This document shows positions 1-8,237 of a DNA stretch of 64,000 bases, piece by piece. How positions within the stretch are numbered: position 1 is the stretch's first letter; each line of letters starts with the position of its first letter. The DNA lies in the NCBI GenBank assembly GCA_963740835.1, contig CAVUFH010000001.1:1-64000 (forward strand). The letters run 5' to 3'. The DNA comes from CAVUFH01 sp963740835. GTDB taxonomy: Bacteria; Actinomycetota; Acidimicrobiia; IMCC26256; PALSA-610. Made by a program: the position numbers and the translations under genes. Under the pieces are notes generated by a model. The model made no database searches and was not told the DNA's origin. It saw only the letters and a program-made list of their open reading frames with translations.

Positions 1-1
1 C

Positions 2-463
2 TGGGTGCCGATGCCGCGCTTCAACGCCGACGCGCTCGCCGACCACATCGAGGAGTACCCGCCGAACGAAGACGGGCTCGTGTTCACCGCGCCAGGTGGT
101 GGTGGTCGCGAAGTCGACGCTGGGGCACCGCTTCGGCACCGCAACTTCATGGCGCGCACCTACAAGCCCGCCGTGAGAGCGGCGGGGCTCGACCCGGCGC
201 TGCGTTTCCACGATCTACGGCACACGTGCGCCGCCATCCTGATCGCCAACGGGGCCGACCTCGAACGCCTGCGCCGCATCCTCGGGCACAGCTCGATCCG
301 GGTCACCAGCGACACCTACGCGCACCTCTACGACGACGACGCCGACGACCTCATGCAGCGGCTCGACACGCGGGCGCACGGCAGGCGCGCGGGAAAAACG
401 CGGGATGCGAGGGGGACACGCGTCGCACGCGGACACCTGCGTGCGGTTGCCGATGTGCGTTGA
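2..463 (+). CDS. Tyrosine recombinase/integrase, C-terminal part (5' end outside window)
   Basis: The visible part is the catalytic C-terminal domain of a tyrosine site-specific recombinase. It carries the H-x-x-R box (HDLRHT near visible residue 70), the LGH box (LGHSS near residue 93) and the nucleophile tyrosine (DTYAHL near residue 106). The frame stays open to the left edge, so the N-terminal arm-binding domain and the first catalytic arginine lie outside the window. It ends 17 bp from the 3' end of a tRNA-Gly gene that points the other way. This is the classic arrangement of an integrase at the border of an element inserted into a tRNA 3' end. About 40 Arg-rich residues follow the catalytic domain and look non-conserved. 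Confidence 0.9.
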   Translation, partial: WVPMPRFNADALADHIEEYPPNEDGLVFTAPGGGGREVDAGAPLRHRNFMARTYKPAVRAAGLDPALRFHDLRHTCAAILIANGADLERLRRILGHSSIRVTSDTYAHLYDDDADDLMQRLDTRAHGRRAGKTRDARGTRVARGHLRAVADVR

Positions 464-480
464 CCTGCATCAACGCTCCG

Positions 481-553
481 AGCGGACGACGGGATTCGAA
501 CCCGCGACCCTCACCTTGGCAAGGTGATGCTCTACCAGCTGAGCCACGTCCGC
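481..553 (-). tRNA. tRNA-Gly (anticodon GCC)
   Basis: Read on the minus strand this folds as a 73-nt tRNA. The 7-bp acceptor stem pairs GCGGACG (553-547) with CGTCCGC (488-482), with discriminator U at 481. The D-arm is GGCTCAGCTGGTAGAGC, the anticodon stem-loop CCTTGCCAAGG gives GCC, and the T-arm is CGGGTTCGAATCCCG. The 3' CCA is not encoded. An integrase gene ends 17 bp beyond its 3' end. Confidence 0.97.
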
Positions 554-665
554 GTGAGCCTGCGACTATACCAATCGGGCCTTCTCGCCAAGGGGTGTGG
601 CGGGGAATCGGCGTAGTGTCCGGCGCCGGGGAATTCGGCTCGCGGGGCACTGCGAAGGGGGCAGC

Positions 666-1574
666 ATGCGCATCGGGATCTTCGGTGGCGACACCGCCGG
701 CCGTACCATCGACGACGTCGTCGAGCAGGCGCGACGGGCCGAAGCGGACGGGTTCGCGAGCTACTCGCTTCCCCAGATCTTCGCGCTCGACGCGATGGGG
801 GTCTTGGCCGTCGTCGGTCGGGAGGTGCCGCGCATCCGACTCGCGACCGGCGTGGTGCCGACGTACTCGCGGCACCCATTGACGATGGCGCAGCAAGCGT
901 TGACGGTGCAGGGCGCGAGCGGCGGACGGTTCACGCTCGGGATCGGGCTCTCGCACCAGATGGTGATCGAAGGCATGTTCGGGCTGTCGTTCGAGAACCC
1001 GTTGCGCCACATGCGCGAGTACTTGTCGGTGCTCATGCCCCTGCTGCACGACCGCACCGTCTCGTTCAGCGGCACGACGATGAGCACGTCGGCGAGTGTC
1101 GGCGTTCCCGCGGCCGACGTTCCTCCGCCGCCGGTCTTGATCGCGGCGTTGGGACCGAAGATGCTCGAGCTCGCCGGCACCGTTGCGGACGGCACGGTCA
1201 CGTGGATGACCGGACCGGCGACCCTGGCTTCTCACACCGCGCCGACAATCACCGCGGCCGCGGCCGCGGCGGGGCGACCGGCGCCGGAAGTGTTCGCGTC
1301 GCTGCCGATCTGCGTCACCGACGACGTCGCCAGCGCACGTGAGCGCGGGTCGCAGGAGTTCCAGGTGTACGGCTTCCTTCCCTCGTACCGCGCCATGCTC
1401 GATCGCGAGGGTGCCGAGAAGCCCGGCGACGTCGCGCTCGCGGGTGACGAATCGACCGTGGAGAAGGAACTGGCCCGGCTGGCCGACGCCGGCGTCACCG
1501 AGTTCGTCGCGTCGATCTTCGGGACGCGCCAAGAGCGTGACCGCACGCGGGCGTTCCTGAAGGACGCGCTTTAG
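666..1574 (+). CDS. LLM-class flavin/F420-dependent oxidoreductase
   Basis: This 302-residue protein belongs to the bacterial luciferase-like monooxygenase family, the group that in actinobacteria mostly uses coenzyme F420. Family signs are the N-terminal MRIGIFGGDTAG strand, the TGVVPTYSRHPLTMAQQA segment near residue 60, and GGRFTLGIGLSHQ near residue 90, which shapes the cofactor pocket. The C-terminal half has the usual repeat ALGPKMLELAGTVADG. The start at 666 is chosen because GAAGGGGG lies 5 nt upstream; a longer open frame exists upstream but lacks family similarity. The exact substrate cannot be read from sequence. It is a monocistronic-looking gene between tRNA-Gly and a convergent cupin gene. 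Confidence 0.85.
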   Translation: MRIGIFGGDTAGRTIDDVVEQARRAEADGFASYSLPQIFALDAMGVLAVVGREVPRIRLATGVVPTYSRHPLTMAQQALTVQGASGGRFTLGIGLSHQMVIEGMFGLSFENPLRHMREYLSVLMPLLHDRTVSFSGTTMSTSASVGVPAADVPPPPVLIAALGPKMLELAGTVADGTVTWMTGPATLASHTAPTITAAAAAAGRPAPEVFASLPICVTDDVASARERGSQEFQVYGFLPSYRAMLDREGAEKPGDVALAGDESTVEKELARLADAGVTEFVASIFGTRQERDRTRAFLKDAL

Positions 1575-1930
1575 CTCGTGGGAGTGTCCTTCAACTCGAT
1601 GAGGATCTCGCGGTAGTGCTCGTGCCCCGGGTTCACCGCGGTCTCGACACCGCCGCGCTCGACGAAGAACGCGCGGCCGACCGGCACGTCGAACTCCATC
1701 GCTTCGTGGTAGGCGCCCGCGGTATCGGGCTCGGGCTCGACCCGGATCCGATCACCGGCGAGGAACACGAGGAGGTAGTCGAGTTCGTGGTGGTGCGTCG
1801 CCGAGCGCTCTCCGGGCGCGAGCTGCATCTCCCAGACGCGGACGCGGTCGTTCTCGAACGTCACCCGGCTGCCGACACCACCCAACGCTCGAGGGGCCAA
1901 TGCTCGCGGAAGTCGTTCGCGCTCAGTCAT
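1571..1930 (-). CDS. Small cupin-domain protein
   Basis: The 119-residue product has a single cupin barrel. Motif 1 is seen as the metal-binding HHHELDY run near residue 42, and the second half ends in the PVGRAFFVERGG and HEHYREILIEL strands. Such stand-alone cupins bind a metal or small ligand; no catalytic role can be assigned. The start MTERERLP at 1930 is preferred over upstream ATGs because the extension is low-complexity. Its start codon sits back to back with that of the divergent hydrolase gene, so they probably share a promoter region or one start is further in. Its stop overlaps the end of the convergent upstream gene by 4 nt. Confidence 0.75.
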   Translation of the reverse strand: MTERERLPRALAPRALGGVGSRVTFENDRVRVWEMQLAPGERSATHHHELDYLLVFLAGDRIRVEPEPDTAGAYHEAMEFDVPVGRAFFVERGGVETAVNPGHEHYREILIELKDTPTS

Positions 1931-2609
1931 GCGGATCATCATGGCTGAAGATCCGCGCTCGCCGCTCGAACTGCTCGAGGCCCTCGCGGTCGAGGAAGTC
2001 GAGATCACGCCCGACCTGCGCCACGTCGAGGTGTACACGATGCGCGGGCTGTTGACGCTGCTGTGGCACGGACCACGGGACGCGACCGACGTCGTGGTCA
2101 CGTGCGGGGGCGGGATGGGCAGCCTGCTCGGCCCGGCCGACGGCGTCTACCACGCGCTCGGCGCCGCCTTCGCGGAGCAGGGCATCGGTACCGTGCGCGT
2201 CGGCTACCGGAAGCCGAACGATCTCAGCCGTTGCGTGCACGACCTCGCGGCCGCGACCGATCTCGCGAGTCGCGAAGGTGGTCGCGGGTTCGTCACCGTC
2301 GGGCACTCGTTCGGCGGCGCGGTCGCGATCCAGGCCGGCATCATCCTCGGCGGTTACTGCCGCGGAGTCGTCACGCTCGCGACGCAATCCGCCGGTTGCG
2401 AACACGCGGATCAGCTCGGCGACACGCCACTGTTGCTGCTGCACGGCACCGACGACGAGATCCTTCCGCCGGAGACGAGCAACGTCGTGCAGATGATCGT
2501 GGGCCACGGCGAGCTCGTGATGCTGCCGGGCGCCGGACACCTGCTCACGCAAGTCGCGGACGAAGTCCGCGGGCGGCTGTTGAAATGGATCCCCGCGTGC
2601 TTCGAGTGA
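1929..2609 (+). CDS. Alpha/beta hydrolase (dienelactone hydrolase-like)
   Basis: A 226-residue alpha/beta hydrolase. The nucleophile elbow GHSFGG lies near residue 122, the acid residue is in LLLHGTDDEILPP near residue 175, and the catalytic histidine is in LPGAGHLL near residue 206, so the triad Ser-Asp-His is complete. The oxyanion strand contains CGGGMGS. The substrate is unknown. An internal ATG at 1941 (MAEDPRS) would avoid overlapping the divergent cupin start and is an equally plausible start. There is no signal peptide, so it is cytoplasmic. Confidence 0.8.
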   Translation: MRIIMAEDPRSPLELLEALAVEEVEITPDLRHVEVYTMRGLLTLLWHGPRDATDVVVTCGGGMGSLLGPADGVYHALGAAFAEQGIGTVRVGYRKPNDLSRCVHDLAAATDLASREGGRGFVTVGHSFGGAVAIQAGIILGGYCRGVVTLATQSAGCEHADQLGDTPLLLLHGTDDEILPPETSNVVQMIVGHGELVMLPGAGHLLTQVADEVRGRLLKWIPACFE

Positions 2610-2773
2610 GCGCGCAGTCATCTTGTCCGCCGGGCGCGGTCAGCGGCGCAACCTTGGACGACCCGCCGGCCGTCATCGAGGGTCAGCGAGTGCGCATCGG
2701 CGACGATGGCGCGAGCCGTCGCCACGGACACCCGGGTCTTCGAAATGCTCTCCACCACGGCGGAACGTCGCGC

Positions 2774-3712
2774 TCACGTGCCCGCGAGCTTGGCGACGAC
2801 GGGCGCGAACTCGTCGATGTTCTCGTCACCGAGCACGACGTAGGAGAGTCCCCACTCCTCCCGCCGGCGTTGCAGCTGTTCGATCACTTCGTCGACGCTG
2901 CCGACGAGCGCGGAGCCGGCTTCGAGCGCGGCTTCCGGCTCGACGCCGAACGCCGGCGCGAGCGCGTTCGCCATGCCCATCCGGTCCTCGGTGATCGACG
3001 CGACGAAGAAACGCATCTGGATCTCGATGTCGTCCCAGCGCGGCCCCGCGGCATCACGGACCCACTGGACCTTGCGGTCGGTCTGTTCCTTCAGCGAGTC
3101 GCGCGCCGCTTCTGCGTTTATCTCGCCCGCACGCAGGTTCGGGTTGATACCGACGATGTCGGCCTCGCGACCCGCGACCGAGAGCACGCGCTTGCCGCCG
3201 CCGCCGATAAGGATCGGCGGTCCGGGTTTCTGCACTGGAACGGGCCAGGACGCGTAGTCCTTGATGCGGTAGTGCTCGCCCTGCATGCTGAACGGCTCGC
3301 CGGTGAAGCAGCCCTTGATCACCTGCACCGCTTCCTCGAAGCGGTCGACGCGCACCGCCGGCGGGTCGTACGGCAGCCCGAGCGCGTCGTAGTCGCTCTT
3401 CATCCAGCCCGCGCCGATCCCGAGCTCGAAGCGACCGTCCGAGAGGAGGTCGATCGTCGCGGCTTCCTTGGCGAGGATCGCCGGGTGTTTGTAGTCGTTG
3501 TCGAACACGAGCCCACCGATGCGCAACGTCGTCGTATGCGCAGCCGCCATCGCCATCGCGGGCAACGGTGCGAGCTCTTCGCCGAAGTGGTCGGGCATGA
3601 ACAACGTCGAGAACCCGAGGTCTTCGATCTTGCGCGCGCGGTCGCGCCACGCGGTCGCGGATGCCGTCTGCGACACCTGGACACCGAAGCGGAACTTGTG
3701 ATCGTGGGCCAC
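2774..3712 (-). CDS. LLM-class F420-dependent oxidoreductase (TIGR03621-like), first of tandem pair
   Basis: A 312-residue luciferase-fold enzyme. Landmarks are KFRFGVQVSQTASA at the N-terminus, LFMPDHFGEE near residue 38, LVFDNDYKHPAILAKEAATIDLLSDGR near residue 70, and ELGIGAGW. This pattern is typical of an actinobacterial F420-dependent subfamily of unknown substrate. The GTG start at 3712 is supported by the Shine-Dalgarno GGAGG 5-8 nt upstream on the minus strand. It lies directly downstream of a close paralogue (3756-4700), with about 43 nt between them, and the two are probably co-transcribed. Many aligned blocks are near identical between them (IVGIN.NLR, GGGG.K.L), so this is a tandem duplication. 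Confidence 0.88.
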   Translation of the reverse strand: MAHDHKFRFGVQVSQTASATAWRDRARKIEDLGFSTLFMPDHFGEELAPLPAMAMAAAHTTTLRIGGLVFDNDYKHPAILAKEAATIDLLSDGRFELGIGAGWMKSDYDALGLPYDPPAVRVDRFEEAVQVIKGCFTGEPFSMQGEHYRIKDYASWPVPVQKPGPPILIGGGGKRVLSVAGREADIVGINPNLRAGEINAEAARDSLKEQTDRKVQWVRDAAGPRWDDIEIQMRFFVASITEDRMGMANALAPAFGVEPEAALEAGSALVGSVDEVIEQLQRRREEWGLSYVVLGDENIDEFAPVVAKLAGT

Positions 3713-3755
3713 GCGACTACCTCCAGAGTGGGATCGGGGTCCGGGTGCGGCGGGG

Positions 3756-4700
3756 TCAGGTGCCCGCAAGCCGCGCCACGATGGGCGCGCACGCGTCCAG
3801 TGCGTCGTCGGGCAGCACAACGTACGACATCTGCCACCGCGCGCGCCGCTGTTCGAGCAGCTCGACGATCTCGCTCTCACTGCCGACGAGCGTGACGGGA
3901 GCCATGCGGGCGTCCTCGCGGTCGACGCCGAACGACTGTGCCATCGCGTCGATGATCCCCGACGGGTTCTCGGCCCTGTGCACGAAGCCGACGAGCGTCT
4001 GGATCTCGAGGTCGTCGAAGCCTGCGCCGGCGGCCGCCCGCAGTGCTGCCATCTTCCGATCGGTCGCGGTCGACGTGAGCGAATGCGCAGCGTCGGGCGA
4101 GGTGCCGTCGCCGGAGCGCAGGTTGGCGTTGATGCCGACGATCTCGGCCTCGCGCGCGGCGAGGGCGAGGATCTTGGGGCCACCACCACCGACGATGAAC
4201 GGCGGGTGCGGCCGTTGCACCGGTTTCGGCTGCCCGTCGAGCTCGGTGACCCGGTAGTGCTCGCCGTGGAACGTGACCGGCCCGTCGGCGAACAGCCCCT
4301 TGAGGATCGCGATCGACTCCGCCAACCGGGCGATCCGAACGCCCGGGCGGTCGAGGGGCATGCCGGCCTTCTCGTAGTCGGCCGTCATCCAACCCGCGCC
4401 GATGCCCAGCTCGAGCCGGCCGTCCGAGAGCAGGTCGAGGGTGCCGGCCTCACGCGCGAGCACGACCGGGTGCTTGTAGTCGTTGCCGAGCACGAGCGGC
4501 CCGATGCGCAACGTGTCGGTCACGGCGGCGGCGTGCGCGAGCGCCACGGTCGGCGCGAGTTGGTGGTCGATGAAGTGGTCGGGCACGAAGAGCGTCGAGA
4601 TCCCCGCGCCTTCGGCGCGTCGAGCGAGCTCGGTGAAGTCCTTCGCCGACGCGGTGTTGTGCGCGATCAGTCCGAAACGGAACTTGCGGTCGTGGGGCAC
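3756..4700 (-). CDS. LLM-class F420-dependent oxidoreductase, second of tandem pair
   Basis: A 314-residue luciferase-family enzyme of the same subfamily as the following gene. The N-terminus is PHDRKFRFGLIAHNTASA, with LFVPDHFIDH near residue 40, LVLGNDYKHPVVLAREAGTLDLLSDGR near residue 70, ELGIGAGW, and a glycine-rich FIVGGGGPKILALAAREA near residue 180. The GTG at 4700 is taken as start because family similarity begins there; the upstream extension is unconserved and would overlap the dUTPase gene. The Shine-Dalgarno is weak. Substrate unknown. Confidence 0.85.
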   Translation of the reverse strand: MPHDRKFRFGLIAHNTASAKDFTELARRAEGAGISTLFVPDHFIDHQLAPTVALAHAAAVTDTLRIGPLVLGNDYKHPVVLAREAGTLDLLSDGRLELGIGAGWMTADYEKAGMPLDRPGVRIARLAESIAILKGLFADGPVTFHGEHYRVTELDGQPKPVQRPHPPFIVGGGGPKILALAAREAEIVGINANLRSGDGTSPDAAHSLTSTATDRKMAALRAAAGAGFDDLEIQTLVGFVHRAENPSGIIDAMAQSFGVDREDARMAPVTLVGSESEIVELLEQRRARWQMSYVVLPDDALDACAPIVARLAGT

Positions 4701-4756
4701 GGCGTCACACTGCCACGGCGCCGCGGCCCGCGCGCCCGGCGCGCAGTCGTGCCCGC

Positions 4757-5194
4757 TCAGTGATGACCGGTCGAACCCCAGCCGTCGAGCCCGCGGTCCG
4801 AGTCGTCGAGCGATTCGACCTCTCGCCACTCCACGGTCTCCACCTTCTGAATCACCAGCTGCGCGATGCGATCGCCGCGCCGGATCTCGAACGGGGTCGA
4901 TGCGTCCGTGTTCACGAGCAGCACGCGGATCTCGTCGCGGTAGCCGGCATCGATGAGCCCGGGCGTGTTCAAGCAGGTGACGCCGTGTCGGAGCGCGAGT
5001 CCCGAACGCGGTTGCACGAACCCCGCGTAGCCGTCAGGTATCGCGATGGCGATGCCGGTGGGCACCGCGACCCGTCCGCCACCGGGCTCGAGCAGCGCGC
5101 CTTCGCGCGCGTACAGGTCGAGGCCCGCGTCGCCTGCATGCTGAGCGCCCGGGAGCGGGAGTGCCCCGTCCAGACGCCGGATCGGTATCTGCAT
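4757..5194 (-). CDS. dut: dUTP diphosphatase
   Basis: This enzyme hydrolyses dUTP to dUMP and pyrophosphate, keeping uracil out of DNA and feeding dTMP synthesis. The 145-residue length fits the homotrimeric family. All five motifs are present: I DAGLDLYA (22-29), II PRSGLAL (62-68), III GLIDAGYRDEI (79-89) with the Asp and Tyr of the uridine hairpin, IV RGDRIAQLVI (106-115), and V RGLDGWGSTG (134-143), which orders over the active site. It lies 1 nt after the stop of the DUF3501 gene, so it reads as the last gene of that operon. Confidence 0.95.
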   Translation of the reverse strand: MQIPIRRLDGALPLPGAQHAGDAGLDLYAREGALLEPGGGRVAVPTGIAIAIPDGYAGFVQPRSGLALRHGVTCLNTPGLIDAGYRDEIRVLLVNTDASTPFEIRRGDRIAQLVIQKVETVEWREVESLDDSDRGLDGWGSTGHH

Positions 5195-5195
5195 T

Positions 5196-5783
5196 TCAGG
5201 TCGACTCGCGCAGGTCCTCGAGCAGTTCCTCGCGCTGCGCGACCGTCAGCTCGACCTCTTCGCGGTAGGCCGGATGATCCACGACGATGCGAACCGGTCC
5301 GCGCGCGAATCCGTCGATCTGCTCGGGCGTGAACACGAACTTGAGGAAGTGCACGGCCGGCGTCGTATCGTCCCGCGTCAAGCGGTCGGCGTCCTCGGCA
5401 ATGCCGCGCACCTCGCTGCCGTCGGGAAGCACGATCGCGACGTGTTCGTGGATGCCGACGAGCTTGGGCAACCACTCCCGCAGCTGCTCCTCCGATTGCA
5501 GCTCGATGAGCAGCGTGGCGGAGAGCTCGCCCGGTTCCGGAATCAACGCGTTGTACGTCTCGATCTCGTGCTCGACCTGCGCATCCGTCGACATGCGCTC
5601 GGCGCGGGCCATCTCCTGCACCTGGAACCGCATGGTGTCGCGGTTCTCGAACACGATCGTCATGATCGTGCCGAGCGGGACACGGCGCCGCTTCTTCAGC
5701 TCGATGATGTGGCGCCGGAACTCGTCGCGTTCGTTCTCGTACGCCCTCGTGTCCTTGATGTCGGAGAGCTGCAGCTTCCTCAT
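5196..5783 (-). CDS. DUF3501 family protein
   Basis: A 195-residue protein that starts MRKLQLSDIKDTRAYENERDEFRRHIIELKK and contains the conserved HEHVAIVLPDGSEVRGIAEDADR block near residue 115, both typical of DUF3501. No catalytic role is established. The family is repeatedly found next to rubrerythrin and a CCG-domain Fe-S oxidoreductase, exactly as here, which implies a role in the same redox or peroxide-detoxifying chain. No membrane segment or signal peptide is visible. It starts 10 nt after the Fe-S gene stop. Confidence 0.9.
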   Translation of the reverse strand: MRKLQLSDIKDTRAYENERDEFRRHIIELKKRRRVPLGTIMTIVFENRDTMRFQVQEMARAERMSTDAQVEHEIETYNALIPEPGELSATLLIELQSEEQLREWLPKLVGIHEHVAIVLPDGSEVRGIAEDADRLTRDDTTPAVHFLKFVFTPEQIDGFARGPVRIVVDHPAYREEVELTVAQREELLEDLREST

Positions 5784-5793
5784 CGGGTTTGGC

Positions 5794-7110
5794 TCACGGG
5801 ATCTTCCTCACTGTCTCGTCAGTGGGCGACTCCAGACCGTACGCCCGGGCCAGGACCTGCAGCGGGTGCAGCGGCTGCTTGCCGGCGTCTTCGCGGATCG
5901 CGACGTTGGCGAGCTGGCAGTCGCCCGCGACCAGCTCGGCTTCCGACTCGCGCACGCGTTCCATCAGCGGTTTGGCGACGCGTTTCGCCATCTCGACGTT
6001 CTCGGCCCGCAACCCCCAGGTGCCGTCGATCGCCGCGCAGCGCTCGACCATCTGCACTTTCGCGCCGGTGAGCTGCATGAGCAACGAGCTCTTCGGCCCC
6101 ATCTGCTGGGCCCGGTAGTGGCATGCGGCGTGCCACACGATCGACTCGTACGTCTGTCCTTGGAACTCGGTGTCGAGCTTCTCCTTGCGGTGCTCGTTCA
6201 CGAGGAACTCCGACGCCTCGAACGTGTGCGCGGCGACCTTGCGGGCGGCGTCGGTGCCGAGGAACGCGGGCACTTCGTCTTTCAGCGTGTACGCGCATGT
6301 GGGTTGCGCGACCACGATCGACATCCCCGCTTCGACCACGGGGAGCAGTGCGTCGACATTCTGCTGCGCGTGTTCCCGGAACTTCTCGGTGTCGCCCGCG
6401 TCGAGCCAGGGCATGCCGCAGCAGACTTGCCCATTCGGCAACTCGCACGCGAAGCCGTTGTGCTCGTACACGCCGACGAGCGCATGGCCGATCGCCGGTT
6501 CCTGGTATTCGACGAGGCACGTCGGAAAGACCGCGACCGTGCCGCGCGAACCAGCGCGCGGCTCCTTGGCGCCGCGGCTGCGGAACCATTTGGAGAACCG
6601 CACGCGGGAGAAGGTCGGGAGCAGGCGGTTGCGCGCGATGCCGGTCGTCTTCTCCATGAGCACACGCACCGGCTTGATGTGCGTCGAGGCGTTCACGACC
6701 GGCGCCAGCGTCGTGGCAATTTTGCCCTGGAGATCGGTGCGCGCGAGCAACCGGGCGCTGCGCGACTGCTTGCCTTCACGCGTCTGGATCGCGAGCGAGC
6801 GCAGCATGAGCTGCGGAAAGTCGATCCGCCACTCCTGCTGCTGGTCCGGCGTGTACGGACAGATCACGTAGCAGAGCTTGCACTGGTAGCACTCGTCGAC
6901 CACGCGCGTGTGTTGTGTGGGCGACAGATGACCCGCCTCGTCACTGCCGCCGAGGTCGTCGATCATCTCGAACAACGACCTGAAGCTCGGGCACAGCTTC
7001 ACGCAGACGCGACAGTCGCTGCAGATGTGAAACGTGCGATCACGTTCTGCGCGCGCGTCGGTCGGGTCGTAGAATTCCGGCGCCAGCGGATCGTAGAGGT
7101 GCAGTGCCAT
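5794..7110 (-). CDS. Fe-S oxidoreductase with two 4Fe-4S clusters and CCG domain
   Basis: A 438-residue member of the GlpC/HdrB/LutA-like group that moves electrons through Fe-S centres. Two 4Fe-4S binding motifs sit at C30-x2-C33-x2-C36-x3-C40 and C74-x2-C77-x2-C80-x3-C84. The C-terminal half holds CCG-domain motifs: QVCCGMPW with the second cysteine cluster ACHYR, although the final motif reads RCAAIDG rather than the canonical CCG-x-x-G. The gene sits between rubrerythrin (upstream) and DUF3501 (downstream), a conserved group in which it probably supplies electrons to rubrerythrin. GAAAGG precedes the ATG. The partner quinone or dehydrogenase is not encoded nearby. Confidence 0.9.
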   Translation of the reverse strand: MALHLYDPLAPEFYDPTDARAERDRTFHICSDCRVCVKLCPSFRSLFEMIDDLGGSDEAGHLSPTQHTRVVDECYQCKLCYVICPYTPDQQQEWRIDFPQLMLRSLAIQTREGKQSRSARLLARTDLQGKIATTLAPVVNASTHIKPVRVLMEKTTGIARNRLLPTFSRVRFSKWFRSRGAKEPRAGSRGTVAVFPTCLVEYQEPAIGHALVGVYEHNGFACELPNGQVCCGMPWLDAGDTEKFREHAQQNVDALLPVVEAGMSIVVAQPTCAYTLKDEVPAFLGTDAARKVAAHTFEASEFLVNEHRKEKLDTEFQGQTYESIVWHAACHYRAQQMGPKSSLLMQLTGAKVQMVERCAAIDGTWGLRAENVEMAKRVAKPLMERVRESEAELVAGDCQLANVAIREDAGKQPLHPLQVLARAYGLESPTDETVRKIP

Positions 7111-7122
7111 GCGCGCCTTTCT

Positions 7123-7164
7123 TAACCGGAGAACGTGATCGGTCTAACCGGAGAACGTGATCGG
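7123..7164. repeat. Two direct copies of a 20-bp unit, 22-bp period
   Basis: The sequence taaccggagaacgtgatcgg occurs at 7123-7142 and again at 7145-7164 without mismatch. The pair lies 13-54 nt upstream of the Fe-S oxidoreductase start codon and 47 nt past the rubrerythrin stop. A period of two helix turns suits a repeated operator, but a local assembly duplication is also possible. Confidence 0.9.
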
Positions 7165-7184
7165 CCCCGGGTTGCCCCGGGGCC
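7163..7184 (-). terminator. GC hairpin downstream of rubrerythrin
   Basis: GGCCCCGG (7163-7170) and CCGGGGCC (7177-7184) form a perfect 8-bp stem with a 6-nt loop, 27 nt after the rubrerythrin stop on the minus strand. There is no U-tract, so it may attenuate or stabilise the 3' end rather than terminate fully. It overlaps the second direct repeat by 2 nt. Confidence 0.55.
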
Positions 7185-7210
7185 GCGTCACAGCAACGCC
7201 GTTGGACGGT

Positions 7211-7630
<420 letters not shown>

Positions 7631-7697
7631 CGGTATGTGCTCCTTGGTGTTTCGAGGACTCTGTATCGAGGAAGTCGGGGGCGGATAGGGAATCGAA

Positions 7698-8117
7698 TCA
7701 GGTCGTGCAGGTCTCGCAACGGCCGCGAAAGATGACCTGCACGTCGTCGACGGTGAAATCGCGGCGGTAGCGGGGCGGGACGCGGAGCGTGTCGAACTCC
7801 ACCGGAAGATCGCGCACTCGACCGCACGCGGTACACACCAGGTGGTGGTGTTCGTCTTCGACGTTCGGATCCACCCGCAACGATCCGGTGCCGAGGTCGA
7901 GCACGTGCAGTTCGCCGAGGCCCTCGAGATCGTGCACGGTCTGGTACACGGTCTTCAACGAGATCGTCGGCATGTCGGTGCGGGCGCGCTCGTACAGTGC
8001 CTCGGCCGTGGGATGACTCGCGTCCCCTTGGAGCAGGGCGAAGATCGCCTGCCGCTGGGGTGTGACGCGCAGGCCGCGGACCCGGAACATGTCGGTGAGC
8101 TCGGAGACGCTTTTCAT
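7698..8117 (-). CDS. Fur/PerR-family transcriptional regulator
   Basis: A 139-residue Fur-superfamily repressor. The N-terminal winged helix has RVTPQRQAIFALL (18-30) and SLKTVYQTVHDLEGLG (53-68), the recognition helix. The C-terminal dimer and metal domain has HHHLVC (90-95) and the structural zinc pairs C95-x2-C98 and C134-x2-C137. Its position in front of rubrerythrin and the Fe-S/DUF3501 genes favours a PerR-like peroxide role over classical iron control. A palindromic Fur-like box lies 16 nt upstream of its start, so it is probably autoregulated. Confidence 0.92.
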   Translation of the reverse strand: MKSVSELTDMFRVRGLRVTPQRQAIFALLQGDASHPTAEALYERARTDMPTISLKTVYQTVHDLEGLGELHVLDLGTGSLRVDPNVEDEHHHLVCTACGRVRDLPVEFDTLRVPPRYRRDFTVDDVQVIFRGRCETCTT

Positions 8118-8132
8118 GACTCCGGCATCTTA

Positions 8133-8149
8133 TCAACAATCATTGTCGA
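8133..8149. promoter_or_regulatory. Fur/PerR-like box upstream of the fur-family gene
   Basis: TCAACAATCATTGTCGA is a 7-1-7 inverted repeat centred on 8141 with a single mismatched pair. It lies 16-32 nt upstream of the Fur-family start codon and is the only AT-rich patch nearby. Size and symmetry fit a PerR/Fur operator; binding by the adjacent regulator is inferred. Confidence 0.6.
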
Positions 8150-8191
8150 ATGGGAACCATGCACCGTTGGTACGGGCCCGGCTCTGCATCC

Positions 8192-8206
8192 TTCCAACTG
8201 TTGGAA
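8192..8206. promoter_or_regulatory. Palindromic operator, copy 1
   Basis: TTCCAACTGTTGGAA is a perfect 7-1-7 palindrome. An identical copy begins 46 bp further on, and the two lie 92 and 46 bp upstream of the acyl-CoA ligase start. The TetR-family gene in the same gene group is the natural candidate to bind them. Confidence 0.7.
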
Positions 8207-8237
8207 CCGCAGCGGTACCGATTTGGGTGTACCGGCC

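Noticed and set aside
7163..7184. Classical intrinsic terminator
   Set aside because: The hairpin is strong but no T-run follows on the minus strand, so I list it only as a possible terminator with moderate confidence.
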